Source of the DNA: Syntrophaceae bacterium UBA4778
Lineage (GTDB): Bacteria > Desulfobacterota > Syntrophia > Syntrophales > UBA4778
Direction of reading: 5' to 3'
DNA length: 9,591 nucleotides
NCBI GenBank assembly: GCA_002403175.1
Contig: DHHG01000270.1
Coordinates: forward strand, 1-9,591
The notes under the pieces were generated by a model. The model did not search any database and was not told where the DNA came from. It worked only from the letters and a program-made list of their open reading frames with translations. The position numbers and the translations under genes were made by a program. Of the stretch, positions 1-6,806 are shown in pieces (position 1 is the first letter of the stretch; each line of letters begins with the position of its first letter).

Positions 1-609
1 AAGGCCAATATCGATCAGATCGAGGATCTTATGCAACTCGCGATTGATCTGGGTGCAGCCGCCCACCATATCTTTCTGCTCGTTCCAACGGGCCGCGGCA
101 AGGATCTGGCGGACCAGGAAATATCCCCTGACGACTATGAAAAGACGCTGAACTGGTTTTATAAAAAAAGCCTGAGTTGCCCGATACAGCTAAAGGCGAC
201 TTGTGCGCCGCATTACTTCAGGATTTATCACCAGAAGAAAAAGGATTCCGGTAGTGCGGTCTCAAAGGCAGAAGGGCAGGGTCATGGGGGGTTGGCTGCC
301 ATGACGCGTGGATGTCTCGGCGGAAGCTCGTTTTGCTTCATTTCGCATACCGGTCAGGTGCAGCCCTGTGGTTATCTGGAGTTGGATTGCGGTCAGATCA
401 AAGAACGATCCTTTCGGGATATCTGGGCCGATTCGCTGCAGTTCAAAGCACTGCGGGATCTGAATCAATATAAAGGCAAATGTGGGAGATGCGAATTTAT
501 CAAAGTATGCGGCGGATGCCGGGCTCGTGCTTATGAGTTGACGGGAGATTTTTTGGCGGAAGAGCCACTGTGTGCATACCGGCCGGGAAGCCGGGATAAT
601 AGTGAATAG
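1..609 (+). CDS. ahbD: AhbD-like radical SAM/SPASM haem b synthase, 3' part (5' end outside window)
   Basis: The reading frame is open from base 1, so the start and the radical-SAM CxxxCxxC motif lie upstream. The 202 visible residues are the end of the barrel plus a cysteine-rich SPASM-type auxiliary Fe-S domain. Counting from the first visible codon, cysteines fall at 105, 112, 123, 130, 151, 154, 160, 163 and 181, in contexts such as TRGCLGG, QPCGYL, CGRC and VCGGCRARAYE. This layout matches the AhbC/AhbD/NirJ group. The motifs CFISHTGQVQPCGYLELDCG and AEEPLC fit my memory of AhbD best. AhbD oxidatively decarboxylates two propionates of Fe-coproporphyrin III to vinyl groups, giving haem b in the cytoplasm. 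The neighbouring siroheme decarboxylase supports an Ahb role over haem d1 synthesis. The last codons and stop (TAG 607-609) lie inside the repeat element that follows. AhbC (didecarboxysiroheme deacetylase) remains the main alternative. Confidence 0.78.
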   Translation, partial: KANIDQIEDLMQLAIDLGAAAHHIFLLVPTGRGKDLADQEISPDDYEKTLNWFYKKSLSCPIQLKATCAPHYFRIYHQKKKDSGSAVSKAEGQGHGGLAAMTRGCLGGSSFCFISHTGQVQPCGYLELDCGQIKERSFRDIWADSLQFKALRDLNQYKGKCGRCEFIKVCGGCRARAYELTGDFLAEEPLCAYRPGSRDNSE

Positions 610-630
610 TAAATAGCGGCTACGCTGCAG

Positions 631-658
631 TGACGAGTGACAAGTAACAAGTGACAGG
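631..658 (+). repeat. Four-unit heptad array, + orientation
   Basis: Four consecutive 7-bp units: TGACGAG, TGACAAG, TAACAAG, TGACAGG. They follow directly after the hairpin of the first direct repeat copy. The segment 636-648 is a perfect 13-bp inverted match to 777-789, and 650-658 is a perfect 9-bp inverted match to 795-803. Confidence 0.8.
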
Positions 659-773
659 CGCAATGTCGTAGCGATTTAACCCGAGACTAACTTGTGAATT
701 TAGTCAGAAGTGAACAGTTTATAGTGGCTAACGCCACAGTTTCCAGTTGACGGTGACGATCTTTAAAAGAAAG

Positions 774-801
774 CTCGTTACTTGTCACTTGTGACCTGTC
801 A
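774..801 (-). repeat. Four-unit heptad array, - orientation
   Basis: Read on the - strand from 801 down to 774 the units are TGACAGG, TCACAAG, TGACAAG, TAACGAG. This is the inverted counterpart of the array at 631-658. In a transcript the two could pair, leaving a loop of about 130 nt that contains the second hairpin. The array ends two bases before the ribosome binding site of the next gene. Confidence 0.8.
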
Positions 802-802
802 C

Positions 803-807
803 TGAGG
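803..807 (+). promoter_or_regulatory. Ribosome binding site deciding the siroheme decarboxylase start
   Basis: TGAGG lies 9 nt before the ATG at 817 but directly abuts the ATG at 808, which leaves no room for initiation there. The site therefore favours 817. It touches the inverted heptad array, so pairing between the arrays could partly mask it. Confidence 0.55.
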
Positions 808-816
808 ATGAGAAAC

Positions 817-1263
817 ATGGATGATATTGATCGCAAAATTCTAAATCTGCTGCAGACCGATTTTCCGATCGAGGAAGAGCCCTTTAAGAAGATCGGAGAA
901 CGGGTCGGTATCGAAGAAGACGAGGTCTTGCAAAGGATCAAGGCGCTTCAGGACGAAAAAATCATTCGCCGGATCGGGGCGGTTTTTGATCTGCGCAAAC
1001 TGGGATTTGTGAGTTCACTTTGTGCTGCGCGGGTTCCCGAAGAGCGGATTGCTGATTTCGTGGGAATCGTGAATGCCTATCCGGGGGTGACGCATAATTA
1101 CCGGAGAAGCCACGAATACAACATTTGGTTCACTTTCATCGCACCTTCCGAAGAGGAATTGCAAAGGTCCATTGAGGAGATCAGACGAAGAACAGGAATA
1201 GATGATATACTGAGCTTGCGGGCTACCAGGACCTTTAAGATTAACGCGAGCTTCGAGTTGTAG
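817..1263 (+). CDS. ahbA/B: Siroheme decarboxylase subunit, AsnC/Lrp family (AhbA or AhbB)
   Basis: A 148-residue protein with an AsnC-type winged helix-turn-helix (about residues 2-58) and a C-terminal ferredoxin-like RAM/AsnC effector domain (about 64-145). Features typical of siroheme decarboxylases rather than amino-acid-responsive Lrp regulators are LLQTDFP near the N-terminus, IIRRIGAVFD at the end of the wing, and YPGVTHNYRRSHEYNIWFTF with His93, His99 and Tyr101 in the substrate region. The AhbA/AhbB heterodimer removes the C12 and C18 acetate carboxyls of siroheme to give 12,18-didecarboxysiroheme. Its position after an ahbD-like gene supports this. I cannot tell AhbA from AhbB by eye, and the partner subunit is not in the window. 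The start at 817 is chosen over an in-frame ATG at 808 because of the ribosome binding site spacing. A purely regulatory Lrp protein is possible but unlikely. Confidence 0.85.
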   Translation: MDDIDRKILNLLQTDFPIEEEPFKKIGERVGIEEDEVLQRIKALQDEKIIRRIGAVFDLRKLGFVSSLCAARVPEERIADFVGIVNAYPGVTHNYRRSHEYNIWFTFIAPSEEELQRSIEEIRRRTGIDDILSLRATRTFKINASFEL

Positions 1264-1323
1264 GCAGGCTGGGGTTTGCCGTGGCTCTGAAAACTTGCGC
1301 GCGAGTACTTCATTAATTGGATT

Positions 1324-3996
1324 ATGGAAAAAACAAATTCAAAACCAACCCTCTTTCTGATTGACGGAAGCAATTACGTCTACAGGGCGTATTATGCGAT
1401 TCGGCAGCTATCCAATTCAAAAGGTTTCCCGACTAATGCGATATACGGATTCGTAAATATGCTGACGAAGCTCTTTCGCGATTGGAATCCTGATTATGTG
1501 GTTGTGGTTTTCGATTCAAAAGGACCGACTTTCCGATCGGAGGCTTACGAGCATTATAAAGCGCACCGGCCCGCCATGCCCGACTCCCTTGTTCCGCAGA
1601 TTCCATACATTAAAGAAATCGTCCGTGCCTTTTGCATTCCGGTTCTGGAAATGGAGGGGATGGAGGCGGACGATATTATCGGGTCCATTGCCAAACAATG
1701 CGAGAGGGAAGGAGTGAAGACCCTGCTTGTCTCCGGGGACAAGGATCTCATGCAGCTCGTTACCGACGATGTTGTTATGATCGATACTATGAAAGACAAG
1801 ACATACGATGTCAAAGGAGTTAGAGAACGTTTCGGTGTCTCTCCGGGGCAAGTCGCGGATATTCTAGGATTGATGGGGGATGCATCAGACAATATTCCCG
1901 GAGTGCCTGGTGTTGGCGAGAAAACAGCACTCAATCTGATCGGTGAGTTCGGTTCGATTGAGGGAGTTCTTGAAAATGTTTCGAAGGTCAAGAGCGCTCG
2001 CATCCGCGAATCGCTGGAAAAAAATGCCGAGCTGGCAAGGCTGAGCCGCGACCTGGCCACCTTGCGAACCGATCTGCAGATCGATTTTAATCTGGAGGAG
2101 GCCCGCTATTCGGAACCGGACCGGGAGAAGCTGCGCGATCTGTATAGAGAATTTGAGTTCTCTTCCCTCATTCAGGATTTGAATATCCGGCCGGAGCCAA
2201 CCGCAGGCGACTATTCGGTGATCGATACGGAAGCTGGAATAGATTCTGTTCTGGATGAACTTGGGAAACAGGATGCCTTTGCCTTTTGTCTGGAACTCGA
2301 TTCAAATGTGCCGATGCTGGCGGAAATCATCGGGCTTTCCATCTGCAGCAATGGAGGAAAAGCGTACTATATCCCGCTGGGCCATCATGAGGCGGGTCGC
2401 CTTGAATCCGATTATGTTTTGGAGAAAATCGCTCCCTTCATGGCGAGCGAAGTGATAACGAAACACGGTCACGATCTCAAGACCGCAATGGTGGTATTGT
2501 CCAGAAAAGGGATTCAACTGCGAGGGCTTGGCTGCGACACCATGGTGGCCTCGTATGTTCTGAACCCATCCAAAAGGAATCATGATCTTTCCGAAACCGC
2601 CAGAGATCATCTTAATGTGGAACTGGCGCCCATAACGGATCTGACGGGGACCGGAGCAAAAAAAACACAACTCAATCTGTTTTCTCCAGTTAAAGTGATG
2701 TCCTTTTCCTGTCCGCGGGCCGATATCATTTTAAAACTCGCGAACGTTCTTATTTCTAAAATCCAGGATGGCGGCTTTCATGAACTCTACTCAAAGATAG
2801 AGATGCCTCTGATAGAGGTTCTGGCCGGTATGGAACAGAAAGGGGTTCTGGTCGATCGGGATATCCTGTCTGAAATGTCCAGAGAGTATGAAAAATTACT
2901 CTCCCTTTCAGAAGACAAGATTTACGGATTGGCTGGAGAGCGCTTTAATATCAATTCACCCAAGCAGCTTCAGTATATCCTCTTTGAAAAATTGGGACTG
3001 GTTAAGGGAAGGAAAACAAAGAACGGCTATTCGACCAATGTAGATGTTCTGACGGCCTTGGCTCAGAATTATGAGCTGCCGGCGGAAATTCTCTCGTACC
3101 GAAGTATCGCCAAACTGAAATCGACGTATGTCGATGCGCTTCCGGCGATGATTAATCCGGAAACCGGTCGGATACATACGACGTATAATCAGACGATAAC
3201 GGCAACGGGACGGCTTTCGAGCAGCGATCCGAATCTTCAGAATATTCCCATCCGGGGCATTGAGGGAAAGCGAATCAGGCAGGCCTTTGTCGCGCCGGAA
3301 GGAACCGAGATCGTATCGGCGGATTATTCGCAGATCGAGCTTCGTATTCTGGCTCACCTCTCCGGTGATTCAGCCCTGATCGAGTTCTTCCGGTCGGGAG
3401 AAGACATCCACACCAGGACGGCTGCCGATATTTTCCGAGTCTTTCCGGGCATGGTTACCCCCGACATGAGGCGACAGGCCAAGGTCATCAATTTCGGGAT
3501 CATTTACGGGATGAGCCCATTCGGGCTTTCCAAGGAACTGGGCGTTTCTCAGCAGCAGGCCAAGACCTTTATCGATCGCTATTTCGAGGAATTCAAAGGC
3601 GTCAAGAACTTCATAGATGGCATCCTGAAACAGGCCAGAGAAAATGGTTACGTCAGTACCATGTTCAACCGGCGCCGCTACTTGCCTGAGATCAAGGACA
3701 GTAATTTCGCAGTCCGGCAATTTGCAGAGCGAACAGCCGTCAACACACCGATCCAGGGCACAGCTGCTGATCTGATCAAGGCGGCGATGATCAATATCTC
3801 ACGCAAACTGAAATCTATGTCCCTGTCCACGATCATGATAATGCAGGTTCATGACGAGCTTGTTTTTGAAGTCCCTCTCGGTGAGAAGACGCAGGCTCTC
3901 CAGTTGATCAAGAAGGAAATGGAAGAGGTGATCGAACTGAAGGTACCGCTTGAAGTCGGTATCTGTTCAGGGAAAAACTGGGATGAAGCTCACTGA
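1324..3996 (+). CDS. polA: DNA polymerase I, full length, with degenerate 3'-5' exonuclease domain
   Basis: An 890-residue family A polymerase for Okazaki-fragment maturation and repair synthesis. Residues about 8-290 form the 5' nuclease: LFLIDGSNYVYRAYYA, EADDIIGSIA, SGDKDL and the helix-hairpin-helix NIPGVPGVGEKTA are all present. Residues about 297-480 are the 3'-5' exonuclease fold. Against E. coli Pol I, by my hand alignment, D355 is Cys322, D424 is Ala388, Y497 is Phe461 and D501 is Arg465; only E357 persists (Glu324). Proofreading is therefore probably absent. Residues about 510-890 are the polymerase: TATGRLSSSDPNLQNIP, motif A DYSQIELR (Asp667), motif B with Lys720, Phe724 and Tyr728, and motif C QVHDELVFEV (Asp844), all intact. 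The ATG follows the decarboxylase stop by 60 bp and has no clear Shine-Dalgarno sequence. The next conserved block begins ten residues in, so the start is close to right. Confidence 0.97.
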   Translation: MEKTNSKPTLFLIDGSNYVYRAYYAIRQLSNSKGFPTNAIYGFVNMLTKLFRDWNPDYVVVVFDSKGPTFRSEAYEHYKAHRPAMPDSLVPQIPYIKEIVRAFCIPVLEMEGMEADDIIGSIAKQCEREGVKTLLVSGDKDLMQLVTDDVVMIDTMKDKTYDVKGVRERFGVSPGQVADILGLMGDASDNIPGVPGVGEKTALNLIGEFGSIEGVLENVSKVKSARIRESLEKNAELARLSRDLATLRTDLQIDFNLEEARYSEPDREKLRDLYREFEFSSLIQDLNIRPEPTAGDYSVIDTEAGIDSVLDELGKQDAFAFCLELDSNVPMLAEIIGLSICSNGGKAYYIPLGHHEAGRLESDYVLEKIAPFMASEVITKHGHDLKTAMVVLSRKGIQLRGLGCDTMVASYVLNPSKRNHDLSETARDHLNVELAPITDLTGTGAKKTQLNLFSPVKVMSFSCPRADIILKLANVLISKIQDGGFHELYSKIEMPLIEVLAGMEQKGVLVDRDILSEMSREYEKLLSLSEDKIYGLAGERFNINSPKQLQYILFEKLGLVKGRKTKNGYSTNVDVLTALAQNYELPAEILSYRSIAKLKSTYVDALPAMINPETGRIHTTYNQTITATGRLSSSDPNLQNIPIRGIEGKRIRQAFVAPEGTEIVSADYSQIELRILAHLSGDSALIEFFRSGEDIHTRTAADIFRVFPGMVTPDMRRQAKVINFGIIYGMSPFGLSKELGVSQQQAKTFIDRYFEEFKGVKNFIDGILKQARENGYVSTMFNRRRYLPEIKDSNFAVRQFAERTAVNTPIQGTAADLIKAAMINISRKLKSMSLSTIMIMQVHDELVFEVPLGEKTQALQLIKKEMEEVIELKVPLEVGICSGKNWDEAH

Positions 3997-4024
3997 GAAA
4001 GTGCCAGGGAGCAACGGGCTTTTC

Positions 4025-4084
4025 AGGGCATGGCCCTTGAATCTCAAGTCCCCCTCAAATGCTAGACTTGTCCCGCTTGGGACA
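4025..4084 (+). other. Cluster of small hairpins after polA; possible but atypical terminator
   Basis: Three short inverted repeats follow polA: agggc/gccct around loop atg (4025-4037), caagtc/gacttg (4045-4050 with 4065-4070), and tgtccc/gggaca around loop gctt (4069-4084). The last is a perfect 6-bp GC-rich stem. None is followed by a T-run, so a canonical Rho-independent terminator is not supported. They may slow transcription or be spacer structure. Nothing else is recognisable in 3997-4107. Confidence 0.3.
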
Positions 4085-4137
4085 TTGGATCATTCCTGCC
4101 CTCCCTGATGAAGATTAAAAAGGCTAAGGAAGATCTT

Positions 4138-4215
4138 ATGAAAGGTCTGCCGGTCAAGTCCGGGATTGTTAAGTCCGACATCATATCTGGAAAAGTACAT
4201 CAGGGGGCGACCTAA
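4138..4215 (+). CDS. Possible 25-codon small ORF upstream of the acyl-CoA dehydrogenase
   Basis: The frame ATG 4138 to TAA 4215 has a fair ribosome binding site (AAGGA at 4126-4130, 7 nt spacing). It encodes MKGLPVKSGIVKSDI followed by ten residues ending GAT. An in-frame ATG at 4108 would extend it to 35 codons but has no visible ribosome binding site. A 10-bp direct repeat with one mismatch and a 15-bp period (4153-4162 and 4168-4177) gives a five-residue VKSG-I/VKSD-I repeat. No family is recognised. It could be a short leader or a chance ORF. It lies 44 bp before the next gene. Confidence 0.2.
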   Translation: MKGLPVKSGIVKSDIISGKVHQGAT

Positions 4216-4259
4216 AAATTACCCAGAGCTTTCTTTTACCCCTCTTTCAGGAGAGAAGC

Positions 4260-5393
4260 ATGTTTCAGGAATACTTCAGCGAAGAGCATAATATTTTTCG
4301 GGACAGCGTCAGAAAGTTCGTCGAAAAACAAATCAAGCCTTACATGGAAGAATGGGAAGAGAAGGAAATTTTCCCCATCGAATTATATAAGAAAGCGGCT
4401 GATCAGGGTTATTTTGGCCTGGATTATCCGGAAGAATACGGCGGCATTCCCGGCGACAAGTTCATGTTCGTGGTTTATGTCGAAGAGATTACAAAGGGCG
4501 GGTCATCGGGTCTGCTCTGCGGCCTTAACAGCCATACGATTTCCACGCATCAGATTGTCGGTCTGGGAACGGATGAGCAGAAACGCAGATTTCTGGTTCC
4601 CTGTCTGGCCGGAGATAAAATATTCGCGCTTGGCATCACCGAGCCGAACGCCGGGTCGGATGTGGCCAACATCAAAACCCGCGCCGTGCGGGATGGCGAT
4701 TACTATATCGTTAACGGCGCAAAAACATTCATCACGAGCGGGACCAGGGCAAACTACGTCACAACAGCAGTAAGGACAGGCGGCCCCGGATGCAAAGGGG
4801 TAAGTCTGCTCGTCATCGATTCCTCTACCCCCGGATTCAAAGTCGGCAAGAAAATAAAGAAGATGGGCTGGAAGTGCAGTGACACCGCGGAGCTCAGCTT
4901 TGAGGATTGCCATGTACCTGTTGAGAATTTGCTCGGTAAGGAAGGAGACGGCTTCAAGGGAATCATGGTGAATTTTCAGAGCGAACGTCTCACACTTTCC
5001 GTGGCCGCGCATGCGACGGCCGAGGCAGCCCTGGAGGAATCCATAAAATACGCCAAGGTCAGGGAAGCCTTTGGCCAGCCGATTTTCGATTTTCAGGCAA
5101 TAAGACACAAACTGGTCGATATGGCCACCAAGGTGGAGGCAGCCAAGCAGTTCAACTATCGCGTGGCGGCAATGCTGGATGCCAAGCTCGATGCGTCCAA
5201 GGAGGTCTCCATGTCGAAGAATTTTGCCTGCGAGGTTTGCAACAAGGTTGTCTTTGACGCCGTACAGATTCATGGCGGGTATGGCTTTGCCCGGGAATAT
5301 CCCGTTGAACGCATGTACCGTGACTCGCGCGTTTTGAGCATCGGCGGCGGGACCACTGAGATCATGAAAGAGGTTATTGGAAAAGCCCTATGA
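4260..5393 (+). CDS. Acyl-CoA dehydrogenase (FAD flavoenzyme), isovaleryl/long-chain type active site
   Basis: A 377-residue protein, normal length for the family, that introduces a trans-2,3 double bond into an acyl-CoA and passes electrons to electron-transfer flavoprotein. The helical N-terminal domain (about 5-117) precedes the beta domain with FALGITEPNAGSD (122-134) and NGAKTFITSG. The C-terminal helical domain (about 228-377) carries VREAFGQPI with FAD-contacting Arg268, QIHGGYGF (from 336) and IGGGTTEIM. The medium-chain catalytic Glu376 position is Gly363. Glu242 in FQSERL matches the catalytic glutamate of isovaleryl-CoA and long-chain dehydrogenases. The exact substrate (branched, aliphatic or alicyclic acyl-CoA) cannot be read from sequence. 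AGGAGA at 4249-4254 supports the ATG. There are no etf, thiolase or ligase genes beside it, and it converges on the - strand cluster 34 bp later, so it is probably monocistronic here. Confidence 0.93.
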   Translation: MFQEYFSEEHNIFRDSVRKFVEKQIKPYMEEWEEKEIFPIELYKKAADQGYFGLDYPEEYGGIPGDKFMFVVYVEEITKGGSSGLLCGLNSHTISTHQIVGLGTDEQKRRFLVPCLAGDKIFALGITEPNAGSDVANIKTRAVRDGDYYIVNGAKTFITSGTRANYVTTAVRTGGPGCKGVSLLVIDSSTPGFKVGKKIKKMGWKCSDTAELSFEDCHVPVENLLGKEGDGFKGIMVNFQSERLTLSVAAHATAEAALEESIKYAKVREAFGQPIFDFQAIRHKLVDMATKVEAAKQFNYRVAAMLDAKLDASKEVSMSKNFACEVCNKVVFDAVQIHGGYGFAREYPVERMYRDSRVLSIGGGTTEIMKEVIGKAL

Positions 5394-5427
5394 TCCATCA
5401 TGGTCGCCATCTGTACCCGAACCTTCT

Positions 5428-6414
5428 TTATTTCAGGCTCTGATACTTTCGCACAATCTCCCGTAAATTCAGTAGCTGTTCATCATCCAGGAAAATGGTG
5501 TATTTGTATCCTCCATTGAAGCGCACAGAAACGGAATTGCTTTTGGAGAGTTTGAGGACTTTTTCGTCATCGATATCGCTATCCGACCATTCATGAATCC
5601 GCTCATTATTCATATTGGACAGCTTGTCCGGATATTTGCAAATAAGTTCAATTTGTATGCCTTCGCCTTTGAGAACAACTGAATCGTAACTTATCCATTT
5701 ATTTCCGGTGTAGCGAGTTTTTAAACGGATATTTCTCCTGCCGGAGTAATTTTGAGCGATATAGAATTCTATGTAAAAGCTCTTGTCATCACCCACGTGC
5801 TGTGTAACCAACCGCGTCGTCCGATAAAAGCGGGTTGATTGTGTCGGATCATCCTCGATGCACAGGTGTTTGTTTATGTCATCATGCGATTTCAATTCGG
5901 AGAGATACAGATCCCTTTTATGCAAGAGCTTTTCGAGATCGGAGCCGGTAAAATATTTATCGCACATTTCTTTTTCCAGGAAATCAGCCTTGGCTTTGCT
6001 GTCTCTGATTCCCTCAAGCGTTTTCATCGCCTTCTGGTAATTGGCAAATGATAATCCCTTTATTTCAACTATCTTCTGATTGGCGGAAAGGGCCAATGGA
6101 TCTGTTGGATATCTGTCCGAAACTTTTTCAAACTGCTCTAATGCCAGATCGTAATTTTCGAGCCGATAAGAATCCATTCCCATGCCGAAATAAAATTCGG
6201 CCCCTTTTTTAAGTTGAGAAATTTCTGAAAGGAGTTTGTCATTGCCGTTCCGCAAACGTGCATTCTCATTTTCAAGTACCTGGCTTCTTTGTTTCATCTG
6301 GGCGGATTGCCGCTCAAGATCAGTCGCCCTTTTACTGAGGTCCTCATATTTACCGAGAGAGACACAGCCAGTTAGAATAATCAGGAATGGAATGATAAAA
6401 AAATTTTTTTTCAT
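5428..6414 (-). CDS. Predicted lipoprotein with coiled coil and TPR-like segment, unknown function
   Basis: A 328-residue protein. The N-terminus MKKNFFIIPFLIILTGC is a lipoprotein signal peptide with lipobox LTGC and lipidated Cys17; the next residue is Val, which does not suggest inner-membrane retention by the E. coli Asp+2 rule. Residues about 22-70 are heptad-like and rich in Glu, Gln, Lys, Arg and Leu (coiled coil). Residues about 72-118 (AEFYFGMGMDSYRLENYDLA, then ALEQFEKVSDRYPTDPLA) resemble the TPR units of YbgF/BamD-like envelope proteins. The C-terminal 150 residues look like a beta-rich domain that I do not recognise. Its ATG overlaps the stop of the upstream gene (ATGA, 6411-6414) with no Shine-Dalgarno sequence of its own, so translational coupling is likely. 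A run of eight A and seven T follows the ATG immediately. A structural or stress-sensing envelope role is only a guess. Confidence 0.8.
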   Translation of the reverse strand: MKKNFFIIPFLIILTGCVSLGKYEDLSKRATDLERQSAQMKQRSQVLENENARLRNGNDKLLSEISQLKKGAEFYFGMGMDSYRLENYDLALEQFEKVSDRYPTDPLALSANQKIVEIKGLSFANYQKAMKTLEGIRDSKAKADFLEKEMCDKYFTGSDLEKLLHKRDLYLSELKSHDDINKHLCIEDDPTQSTRFYRTTRLVTQHVGDDKSFYIEFYIAQNYSGRRNIRLKTRYTGNKWISYDSVVLKGEGIQIELICKYPDKLSNMNNERIHEWSDSDIDDEKVLKLSKSNSVSVRFNGGYKYTIFLDDEQLLNLREIVRKYQSLK

Positions 6415-6806
6415 AAGGAATTTCGAAACTCAGACCCCTTCTCTTCGATTTTAATTCTCATGGCCATTATATTTTCCGCTATGGACGCAAGCAAAAGAAA
6501 AAAGATGCATCCGAAAACACCCTGCAGAAACAGCCCCATGCTCAATGTAACGCCAAATGGACTAATAATCTTTTCTGAGTAGTCGAGAAAGCCTTCTTCC
6601 TCTATGAGTTGCACACCCATTTCCCGGAAGACATAAAAAGATCCCATCCAACAAAAAACAAGATTCAGCCAGGCGGCAATTTTAACTGCTATGATTACAA
6701 ATGCACCGGCCGGTTTTGATCGCAAATCAGTTTGTGACGGAGCCGGCAAGGATGGCTTTACGTCTTTTGCTCCTGACTCGAATTCACCAGGGTGTCTTTC
6801 AGGCAT
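6411..6806 (-). CDS. Small two-helix inner-membrane protein, unknown function
   Basis: A 131-residue protein from the ATG at 6806. Residues 1-33 are a polar, Pro-rich cytoplasmic-type tail. Two hydrophobic helices follow at about 34-58 (AFVIIAVKIAAWLNLVFCW and onward) and 85-109 (VTLSMGLFLQGVFGCIFFLL and onward), separated by an acidic loop with EEEGFLDYSEK, and then a charged tail. No enzyme motif is seen. The start is uncertain: 6806 has GAGAGG 4 nt upstream, ATG 6818 has no well-spaced site, and a TTG at 6848 would give 145 residues. The gene overlaps the lipoprotein gene by 4 bp and lies about 100-150 bp after the hybrid kinase on the same strand. The pair was probably made to act together at the envelope, by inference from the coupling alone. 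Confidence 0.7.
   Translation of the reverse strand: MPERHPGEFESGAKDVKPSLPAPSQTDLRSKPAGAFVIIAVKIAAWLNLVFCWMGSFYVFREMGVQLIEEEGFLDYSEKIISPFGVTLSMGLFLQGVFGCIFFLLLASIAENIMAMRIKIEEKGSEFRNSL

Larger units (their letters stand above)
600..803. repeat. Composite repeat element between the two ahb genes
   Basis: The spacer is built from repeats rather than unique sequence. Two diverged direct copies (601-630 and 709-739, about 24 of 31 positions alike) share the pattern agtgaaYagt...atagYggcta..cgc..cag. Each carries a small hairpin: gcggc/gctgc at 616-628, and a perfect gtggc/gccac at 724-737. Two arrays of a 7-bp unit lie in opposite orientation at 631-658 and 774-801. The left end is also heptad-like (tagtgaa, tagtaaa) and supplies the stop codon of the upstream gene. 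No coding potential is evident. It resembles the dispersed GTGACAAG-type intergenic repeats I associate with some deltaproteobacterial genomes, but that family link is from memory. Confidence 0.7.

Noticed and set aside
262..663. 133-codon - strand frame over the end of ahbD and the spacer
   Set aside because: It is antisense to the conserved SPASM domain and runs into the repeat element, with no recognisable protein features.
631..801. Heptad arrays considered as a CRISPR or iteron array
   Set aside because: The units are contiguous 7-mers without spacers, only four per array, in inverted orientation, and not near cas or rep genes.
1554..2060. 168-codon - strand frame within polA
   Set aside because: It is antisense to the 5' nuclease domain of polA and low-complexity in Ser/Ile/Arg; a shadow.
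4025..4084. Rho-independent terminator after polA
   Set aside because: The hairpins are short and none is followed by a run of T. Kept only as low-confidence structure.
4503..5273. 256-codon open frame on the - strand inside the acyl-CoA dehydrogenase gene
   Set aside because: It is entirely antisense to a clear, full-length enzyme gene. Its protein shows no domain logic and it has no supporting ribosome binding site.
5394..5427. Bidirectional terminator between the convergent genes
   Set aside because: Only a 4-bp stem (atgg/ccat) is present in the 34-bp gap, with no T-tract on either strand.
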